Shown: positions 27,267 to 32,624 of the stretch, in pieces
Numbering within the stretch: position 1 is the stretch's first letter
How the letters are laid out: the number at the start of each line of letters is the position of its first letter
NCBI GenBank assembly: GCA_003487005.1
Contig: DNFG01000347.1
Span: 1-32,624, forward strand
Length of the DNA stretch: 32,624 bases
Direction of reading: 5' to 3'
Source: Bryobacterales bacterium
GTDB taxonomy: Bacteria > Acidobacteriota > Terriglobia > Bryobacterales > Bryobacteraceae
Position numbers and translations under genes: made by a program
Notes under the pieces: model-generated
Told to the model about the DNA's origin: nothing
What the model saw: the letters and a program-made list of their open reading frames with translations, nothing else
Database searches by the model: none

Positions 27267-27770
27267 ATGTTCAAAACAAAAACTCGCCAGACTGCGGCGA
27301 CCTCGGGGGACGGAAGAATCTACTCCAGCGCGGACGTTTCACGCCTCGCCGGGGTGAGTCTGCGGCAACTGCAATGGTGGGATGAACAGAAGGTCGTTTC
27401 GCCCAGCCACGAAGGCCACAAACGTCTGTACCGGACCGAAGACCTCGTCGAAGTCAGCGTCATCGCCGAACTCCGGCGCAAAGGCTTCAGCCTTCAGAAG
27501 ATCCGCCGCGTTCTGCGCTTCCTGCAGAAGGAAATGGCCAAGCGCCTGACGGAAATCCTCAATGCCACCAGTGACTTCCATCTGCTCACCGACGGCAAGT
27601 CAATCTACCTCGAAAACGACGCCGCACGCGTCATCGAGATCCTGAAAGCCGCCAAACTGCCCATGTTCCTCGTGTCGGTGTCCGACCAGGTCCGGCGCCT
27701 GACCGCCACCCCCAGAAAGCCCGTCCGCAGCGAAACCGTGGCTGCCGTGAAGAAAGCAAAAGCGATCTAA
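27267..27770 (+). CDS. MerR-family transcriptional regulator
   Basis: The 167-residue product has a MerR winged helix-turn-helix at about residues 18-88: IYSSADVSRLAGVSLRQLQWWDE, then the wing KRLYRTEDLVEV and RRKGFSLQKIRRVLRFLQKE. The region after about 95 is short, with an LTDGKSIYLENDAARVIEIL segment. It contains no cysteine, so metal sensing of the MerR/CueR type is unlikely. The tail (about 148-167) is basic. Its target and ligand are unknown. A clear promoter and a gggggag ribosome-binding site only 2 bases from the ATG precede it. It stands alone ahead of the S41 protease gene, which has its own -10 box. Confidence 0.88.
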   Translation: MFKTKTRQTAATSGDGRIYSSADVSRLAGVSLRQLQWWDEQKVVSPSHEGHKRLYRTEDLVEVSVIAELRRKGFSLQKIRRVLRFLQKEMAKRLTEILNATSDFHLLTDGKSIYLENDAARVIEILKAAKLPMFLVSVSDQVRRLTATPRKPVRSETVAAVKKAKAI

Positions 27771-27830
27771 CCTGTTTTTGTCAAACCTTTTTGGCGATCC
27801 GGCGCGTCTAACCGCGTAGGAAACCTGTAA

Positions 27831-27836
27831 TATACT
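27831..27836 (+). promoter_or_regulatory. -10 box TATACT of the S41 protease gene
   Basis: TATACT ends one base before an in-frame ATG at 27838. Transcription would begin near 27843, inside or after that codon, so translation must begin at the next ATG (27862), which has ggaggg 8 bases upstream. Confidence 0.5.
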
Positions 27837-27861
27837 GATGGCAGACTGGAGGGTCCACCGG

Positions 27862-29469
27862 ATGGCGAAATCCTGGCGTGCGTTCGTGTTTTCAGTTGTA
27901 TTGATCGCGGCCTGCGCGATGGGCGCCGGTGTGCTGGGCTCTTCCAGTACGGCCAGCGCCGCCCCGCCCGCCGGCGAGGACGAACTGAGCCAGGGCCTCA
28001 AAGCCTTCACTTCCATCTACCGCCTCGCTGAACAGCACGCGGCCGACCCCGTCGATCCGGACAAGGCCATCTACCAGGGCGCCGTCCCCGGAATGCTGCG
28101 GACTCTCGACCCCCACTCCAGCTTTTTCGACCCCAAAGCCTTCGCCCAGTTGCGGGAAGATCAGCGCGGCACCTACTACGGCGTCGGCATGACGGTCCAG
28201 CCCAGGAATGGACGCACTGTCGTCGTGGCCCCGTTCACCGGATCGCCTGCCTATAAAGCGGGCATCCGCCCCGGCGACGTCATCCTCGAAGTGAATGACA
28301 AATCGACCGACGGACTGAACACCACGGAAGTCGCCGACCTTCTGCGCGGCCCCAAGGGCACGCCGGTCCAGGTCAAGATCGCCCGCGAAGGCATGGACAA
28401 CCCGCTCGTCTTCAATATGTTGCGCGGAGAAATCCCACGCTACAGCGTCAAGAACGCCTTCTTCATCCGCCCCGGCATCGCCTATATGGATATTGAAAGC
28501 TTCAACGACAATACCTCCCGCGAGATGGACGAAGCCTTCAAGCGTCTCGGCGAAGACAAGGTGAAGGGCCTGGTTCTCGACCTCCGGAATAACCCCGGCG
28601 GCCTGCTTAACGAAGGCGTCGCCGTGGCCGGGCGGTTTCTCAAGCGCGGCCAGACCGTCGTCAGCCACCGCGGACGGACCTCCCCCGAGAAGCCCTACTT
28701 GGCCAACAACGGCAGCTCAAGCCGCACTTATCCAATCGTCGTCATCGTCAACCGGTATTCCGCTTCGGCCGCCGAAATCGTCGCCGGCGCGCTCCAGGAT
28801 CACGACCGCGGCTGGGTTCTCGGCGACAATACGTTCGGCAAGGGCCTCGTCCAGACGGTCTTTCCGCTGACCGAAAACACCGGTCTCGCGTTGACCACGG
28901 CCAAGTACTATACCCCCTCCGGCCGGATGATTCAGCGCGACTATTCCAGCGGCAGCTTCTACGACTACTACTTCCGCAAGAATATTGACGAGAAGAACAA
29001 GGACGACGCCCGCCTCACCGACGCCGGCAGAACCGTCTACGGCGGCGCCGGCATCGCCCCGGACGAGAAGTACGTCCAGAACTACAGCAAGTTCCAGCTC
29101 TCGGTCGCCCGCGGCGCCTTCGAGATGTTCCGCGACTTCATCCCCAAGTACTTCTCCAGCCGGGATACGAAGTTGTCGAAGGACTGGACTCCCGACGCCG
29201 CCATGCTGAAAGAGTTTGAAGCCCACCTCGCGGAGGCCAAAATCACTTACACGCCCGAAGAGTGGAATGAAAACCTCGACTGGCTGAAGGTTCAACTCAA
29301 GCGCGAAGCGCTCATCACCGCCGTCAGCCTTGATGAATCGCTGCGCTACGCCATCGAAACCGATCCGGTGGTCGATAAAGCCATCGAAAGCCTCCCGAAG
29401 GCGCAGGCTCTGCTCGACAACGCCAAGAAACAGATGGTTCAATTGGACAAGAGGTCCAACCGCGATTGA
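27862..29469 (+). CDS. S41-family C-terminal processing peptidase (CtpA type), exported
   Basis: This serine protease (535 residues) cleaves proteins near their C-terminus, probably in the periplasm. It has a signal peptide (MAKSWRAFVFSVVLIAACAMGAGVLG), a PDZ domain (about 92-180, with the VVAPFTGSPAYKAGIRPGDVI stretch) and the S41 core with Ser302 in YSASAAE and Lys327 in FGKG, spaced 25 apart as in other CTPs. The long tail (about 400-535) is helical. ATG 27862 is chosen over 27838 because of its ggaggg site and the position of the TATACT box. Its stop overlaps the guaA TTG start, which couples the two genes, an unusual pairing. Confidence 0.93.
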   Translation: MAKSWRAFVFSVVLIAACAMGAGVLGSSSTASAAPPAGEDELSQGLKAFTSIYRLAEQHAADPVDPDKAIYQGAVPGMLRTLDPHSSFFDPKAFAQLREDQRGTYYGVGMTVQPRNGRTVVVAPFTGSPAYKAGIRPGDVILEVNDKSTDGLNTTEVADLLRGPKGTPVQVKIAREGMDNPLVFNMLRGEIPRYSVKNAFFIRPGIAYMDIESFNDNTSREMDEAFKRLGEDKVKGLVLDLRNNPGGLLNEGVAVAGRFLKRGQTVVSHRGRTSPEKPYLANNGSSSRTYPIVVIVNRYSASAAEIVAGALQDHDRGWVLGDNTFGKGLVQTVFPLTENTGLALTTAKYYTPSGRMIQRDYSSGSFYDYYFRKNIDEKNKDDARLTDAGRTVYGGAGIAPDEKYVQNYSKFQLSVARGAFEMFRDFIPKYFSSRDTKLSKDWTPDAAMLKEFEAHLAEAKITYTPEEWNENLDWLKVQLKREALITAVSLDESLRYAIETDPVVDKAIESLPKAQALLDNAKKQMVQLDKRSNRD

Positions 29470-31244
29470 CATCTGAATCCGGGCCGCTGCCCCAGGTTGT
29501 CGTCCTCGACACCGGCGGCCAATACTGCCACCTGATCACCCGAAAGATCCGCGAACTCGGCGTGTATTCCGAGATCCGGCCCAGTGACACGCCCGCCTCC
29601 GCTCTGAGCGGTGTGCGGGCGATCGTCATTTCCGGCGGGCCGGCGAGCGTCTATGAGGACGGAAGCCCCCAGGTGGACCCCGGAATCTTCACGCTCGGCG
29701 CCGCCGTTCTCGGCATCTGCTACGGGCAGCAGTTGATCGCCTTCCATCTCGGGGGCGAAGTCCGGCCCGGCGACCACGGCGAGTATGGTCTCGCCTGGCT
29801 CGAAACCATGGGCGATTCGCCTCTCTTTCGCGGTATCGCCGGACGGCAGCAGATCTGGATGAGCCACCGCGACGCGGTGGCCGCGATCCCTTCCGGTTTT
29901 GAACTGCATGGAGCGACCGAAACCTGCCCGATCGCCTCCATCGGGGACCGTGAAAGACGGCTTTATGGCGTCCAATTCCACCCTGAAGTGGTGCATACCG
30001 AGCGCGGACGGCAGCTTTTGTCCAACTTTTTGTTCGATATCGCCGGTTGTGAACAGGACTGGAACCCGCGCGATCAGGCCGAGCGGATCGAAGACGAGAT
30101 CCGTCGTGTCGCCGGCGACCGGAATGTGTTCTTTTTCGTCTCGGGTGGCGTGGATTCCACCGTCGCGTTTACTCTGTGCCTCCGGGCGCTGGGTCCGGAG
30201 CGGGTTCGGGGCCTGTATGTCGATACCGGATTGATGCGCGAGGGCGAAACGGCGTTCGTTCGCGGCGTCTTCGAATCGCTCGCGGCGGGCGTTTTCGCCG
30301 TCGAACACGCGGAGGACCGCTTTCTGGCCGCCCTGGCCGGGGAAGTGGACCCCGAGAAGAAGCGCCACGCCATCGGCGAGATGTTCGTCGAAGTCCAGGA
30401 GCGGATCCTCGAGTCCGGCCACTATCTGGAAGGCAACTGGATCCTCGGCCAGGGAACGATCTACCCGGACACGATCGAAAGCGGCGGCACCGCCAAAGCC
30501 GACCTGATCAAGACCCACCACAACCGGGTCGCGGGCATCCAGAAGTTGATCGAGCAGAACCGGATCATCGAACCCCTGCACCTTTTGTACAAGGATGAAG
30601 TGCGCGAAGTGGGCCGGGAACTGGGATTGCCCGAGGAGCTGCTGGCGCGGCACCCGTTTCCGGGGCCGGGTCTGGCGATCCGCGTACTTTGTACGGCCGG
30701 TTCGGCGCCTCTCGAGAAGGCCGAAGGCGGCTGGCTGGTGCCCGTCCGGTCGGTGGGCGTCCAAGGCGATTCAAGAACTTACAGACCAGTGTTGCTGGTG
30801 GAAGACCCACCGGGGACGCCCGAATTGCAGGCGCGGGCGACCCGGCTGATCAATGCATTGCCGGGGATCAACCGGGTGGTGGCGCTCGCCGGGGCCAATG
30901 GCCCGGTCGGAACGCTCCGGGTGACGCCCGCGGCCATCACCGCGGAGCGTCTGGATCGGCTGCGCCAGACGGACGGAATCGTGCGCAAACTGTGCCACGA
31001 ATCGGGCTTTGAAGCCAAAGTCTGGCAGTTTCCGGTGATTTTGATCCCCCTGGGGACGCCCGGACGGCCCGACACGGTGGTGCTGCGGCCGATCGATTCC
31101 GTGGACGGAATGACAGCCCAATCGGTGATCATGCCGGAGTCGCTGCTGGCCCGGATGACCGCCGAACTGCTTGCAGTGGAGGGTGTTAGCGCGGTGGTCT
31201 ACGACCTGACCCACAAACCCCCCGGCACGATCGAGTGGGAATAG
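29466..31244 (+). CDS. guaA: GMP synthase (glutamine-hydrolysing), long type
   Basis: The enzyme turns XMP, glutamine and ATP into GMP. The glutaminase part (about 10-195) has Cys85 in GICYGQQL with His172 and Glu174 in FHPEVVHTE. The ATP-pyrophosphatase P-loop is SGGVDS (226-231). With 592 residues it is about 65 longer than E. coli GuaA. The extra length lies after HPFPGPGL (396-403): a first PVRSVGVQGDSRTYRP segment (427-441) is followed by LINALPGINRVV, then a second part (about 493-592) with PVILIPLG and the ending KPPGTIEWE. This resembles the two-subdomain dimerisation region of human GMPS. The TTG start overlaps the protease gene stop (TTGA). Confidence 0.95.
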   Translation: MTSESGPLPQVVVLDTGGQYCHLITRKIRELGVYSEIRPSDTPASALSGVRAIVISGGPASVYEDGSPQVDPGIFTLGAAVLGICYGQQLIAFHLGGEVRPGDHGEYGLAWLETMGDSPLFRGIAGRQQIWMSHRDAVAAIPSGFELHGATETCPIASIGDRERRLYGVQFHPEVVHTERGRQLLSNFLFDIAGCEQDWNPRDQAERIEDEIRRVAGDRNVFFFVSGGVDSTVAFTLCLRALGPERVRGLYVDTGLMREGETAFVRGVFESLAAGVFAVEHAEDRFLAALAGEVDPEKKRHAIGEMFVEVQERILESGHYLEGNWILGQGTIYPDTIESGGTAKADLIKTHHNRVAGIQKLIEQNRIIEPLHLLYKDEVREVGRELGLPEELLARHPFPGPGLAIRVLCTAGSAPLEKAEGGWLVPVRSVGVQGDSRTYRPVLLVEDPPGTPELQARATRLINALPGINRVVALAGANGPVGTLRVTPAAITAERLDRLRQTDGIVRKLCHESGFEAKVWQFPVILIPLGTPGRPDTVVLRPIDSVDGMTAQSVIMPESLLARMTAELLAVEGVSAVVYDLTHKPPGTIEWE

Positions 31245-31263
31245 GGCTTTCCGGGGGGAAAGC

Positions 31264-31269
31264 TACAAT
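31264..31269 (+). promoter_or_regulatory. -10-like box TACAAT, 6 nt before the metallophosphoesterase start
   Basis: TACAAT ends 6 bases before ATG 31276, so transcription is expected to begin on the start codon. No Shine-Dalgarno and no clear -35 are present. Confidence 0.4.
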
Positions 31270-31275
31270 CAAAGT

Positions 31276-32424
31276 ATGGAACTTGCACGCCGTCTGGCGC
31301 CATTGCTGGTGTATGCCGGACTGGCGCTGGCGATGCAGTTGTATGTGGTCCGGTGGCTGGCCGGACGGCCGTTTTTCGTCCAGTCCAGGTGGCGACGGAA
31401 CTCGCTGTTGTGGTTCGGGCGGGCGGCGGCGATCTGGATCGCGCTGATTCCAATCGTTTACAGCGGGGAGATCCGGCTGAAACTCCCCGGCAGCGGGGAG
31501 CAGTGGGTGCTGGCGGCGGCGCTGGTTTACGGAGCAGTGCTGTTCACGATGTTCCTGATCGCGTGGACGGGGGTCCACGAGACGGATCTGGCGCGGCGGC
31601 AGAGCGTGAAGACGCTGGTGGGCATCACGGCGGCGGCGCCGCTGGCGGCGACCGGCGTGGGGATTCTGGTAGCCCGGACCGGAATGGCGTTGCGCGAGGT
31701 GGAAATCCCGGTCCCCGGACTGGCTCCGGATCTGGATGGCTTGCGGATCGCGCAGTTGACCGATATCCACTACGGCCCGTTTTTTGGCGAACTGGAACTG
31801 CGGCGGGCGGTGGCGATGGCGAACGAGGCCCGGCCCCACGTAGCGGTGGTCACAGGGGACCTGATCACGCGGCGGGGCGACAATCTGCGCGAGGTGCTGA
31901 GGATTCTGGCCGAATTGAAGGCGGACGCGGGAGTGTTTGGATGTCACGGAAATCACGAGGTTTACGCACGTTGCGAGCAGGCGGCGACGCTGATCGCGGC
32001 GAGCCACGGCATCCGGTATCTGCGCCAGCAGGCGGTGGATTTGCGCTTTGGCGGGGCGGCATTGCGGATGGCAGGCGTTGACTATCAACCCCAGCGTTCG
32101 GGGTACCTGCGGGGCCGGGCGCCGGGCCTGGTACAGCGGGGGGCGTTCAATCTGCTGCTATCGCACAATCCGGACGTGTTTCCGAAGGCGGCGGAATTGG
32201 GATTCGACCTGATGCTGGCGGGGCACACCCACGGCGGACAGGTGACGGTAGAGATCCTGCATGAACATCTGAACGTGGCACGGTTTTTCACGCCGTTCAC
32301 GAAGGGACTGTACACGGAGCGGGGGGCGTCGGTCTATGTGTCTCCGGGATTGGGCACTGTGGGCGCGCCGGTCCGGCTGGGGGCAGCGCCCGAGGTGACG
32401 GTGATCAAGCTATGCGCCGGCTGA
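31276..32424 (+). CDS. Membrane-anchored metallophosphoesterase (YkuE-like)
   Basis: The 382-residue product has hydrophobic helices at about 8-28, 46-63 and 78-97, then a segment ARRQSVKTLVGITAAAPLAA (106-125) like the twin-arginine/hydrophobic region found in this family. The calcineurin-type phosphoesterase domain (about 155-380) has the metal ligands in order: Asp163/His165 (LTDIHYGP), Asp195 (GDLI), Asn226/His227 (GNHE), His297, His317/His319 (GHTHGG). YkuE-type enzymes probably act on lipids such as UDP-diacylglucosamine; the real substrate is unknown here. The end overlaps the next phosphoesterase gene by 13 bases. Confidence 0.9.
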   Translation: MELARRLAPLLVYAGLALAMQLYVVRWLAGRPFFVQSRWRRNSLLWFGRAAAIWIALIPIVYSGEIRLKLPGSGEQWVLAAALVYGAVLFTMFLIAWTGVHETDLARRQSVKTLVGITAAAPLAATGVGILVARTGMALREVEIPVPGLAPDLDGLRIAQLTDIHYGPFFGELELRRAVAMANEARPHVAVVTGDLITRRGDNLREVLRILAELKADAGVFGCHGNHEVYARCEQAATLIAASHGIRYLRQQAVDLRFGGAALRMAGVDYQPQRSGYLRGRAPGLVQRGAFNLLLSHNPDVFPKAAELGFDLMLAGHTHGGQVTVEILHEHLNVARFFTPFTKGLYTERGASVYVSPGLGTVGAPVRLGAAPEVTVIKLCAG

Positions 32425-32624
32425 TCCTGAGCGACATCCACGGCAACCTGGAGGCGCTGGAGGCGGTTCTTCGCGATGCGGAAGGCGAGTGGGCGGAGGC
32501 GGTCTGCCTGGGAGATCTCGTGGGTTACGGGGCATCTCCGGCAGAGGTGGTGGCCTGGGCGCGGGCGAACACGGCGGTGACTGTCCGGGGCAATCACGAC
32601 CGCGTGTGCGCGGGTTTGGACGAC
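32412..32624 (+). CDS. Metallophosphoesterase (3' end cut by window)
   Basis: The first 71 residues are visible, starting with MRRLILSDIHGNLEALEA (Asp8, His10). CLGDLVGYG (Asp34) and RGNHD (Asn61/His62) follow. These are the first three motifs of the calcineurin-like phosphoesterase fold, of the small cytosolic YfcE/MJ0936-like type without a signal peptide. The start codon lies inside the end of the preceding gene (13-base overlap), so it is probably translated from the same mRNA. The rest lies beyond the window edge. Confidence 0.88.
   Translation, partial: MRRLILSDIHGNLEALEAVLRDAEGEWAEAVCLGDLVGYGASPAEVVAWARANTAVTVRGNHDRVCAGLDD

Noticed and set aside
27838..27861. Start of the S41 protease at ATG 27838
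   Set aside because: The ATG lies directly behind the TATACT -10 box, so it would not be in the mRNA, and it adds charged residues in front of the signal peptide. ATG 27862 has a good ribosome-binding site.

Overview
The window is a GC-rich bacterial chromosome segment with 29 protein-coding genes. The gene at each edge is cut off by the window. Gene content suggests a soil Acidobacteriota of the Solibacter/Bryobacter type: a split glycine decarboxylase, a MOFRL glycerate kinase, a secreted protein with two copies of a 'GDGW/GF..x..N' beta-type domain, and a large nuo cluster. That placement is inference from overall resemblance; no rRNA gene is present to test it. I see no tRNA, rRNA, CRISPR array, insertion sequence or phage gene.

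Left third (1-13.5 kb, mostly + strand). A fumarylacetoacetate-hydrolase-family gene and an SDR dehydrogenase diverge from one short promoter region and look like a sugar-acid or keto-acid module. Then come a secreted protein of unknown function, the two-subunit glycine decarboxylase gcvPA-gcvPB (start and stop codons overlapping), and a GT-C type membrane glycosyltransferase. Next is a catabolic locus: a tyrosine phenol-lyase gene, followed by an NHL-repeat gene, diverges from an Lrp/AsnC regulator gene, with a perfect 10-bp inverted repeat between them. A glycerate 2-kinase and a shikimate kinase follow on the minus strand, then a Lon-N-domain protein and a HAD hydrolase on the plus strand. 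A strong hairpin separates these from the nuo genes.

Middle (13.6-26.8 kb, minus strand). Twelve respiratory complex I genes lie in one tight operon in the order nuoA-C-D-E-F-G-H-J-K-L-M-N. The cofactor ligands and proton-channel residues I checked are present. The genes for NuoB and NuoI, which carry clusters N2 and N6a/N6b, are absent from their usual places, so a functional complex needs them from elsewhere. The operon starts from a near-consensus promoter whose -10 box overlaps a perfect TATAAT on the other strand, all framed by a 7-bp inverted repeat.

Right end (26.8-32.6 kb, + strand). These genes are a ThiS-like sulfur carrier with an unexpected C-terminal tail, a MerR-type regulator with a clear sigma-70 promoter, a secreted S41 (CtpA-type) protease translationally coupled to a long-type GMP synthetase (TTG start), and two consecutive metallophosphoesterases, the second cut off by the window edge.

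A recurring feature is a TAnnnT -10-like hexamer exactly 6 nt before a start codon (five genes), which predicts leaderless mRNAs. Several starts were moved to internal codons with better ribosome-binding sites or family-typical N-termini (gcvPB, gckA, aroK, nuoM, nuoC, the S41 protease, the Lrp gene).
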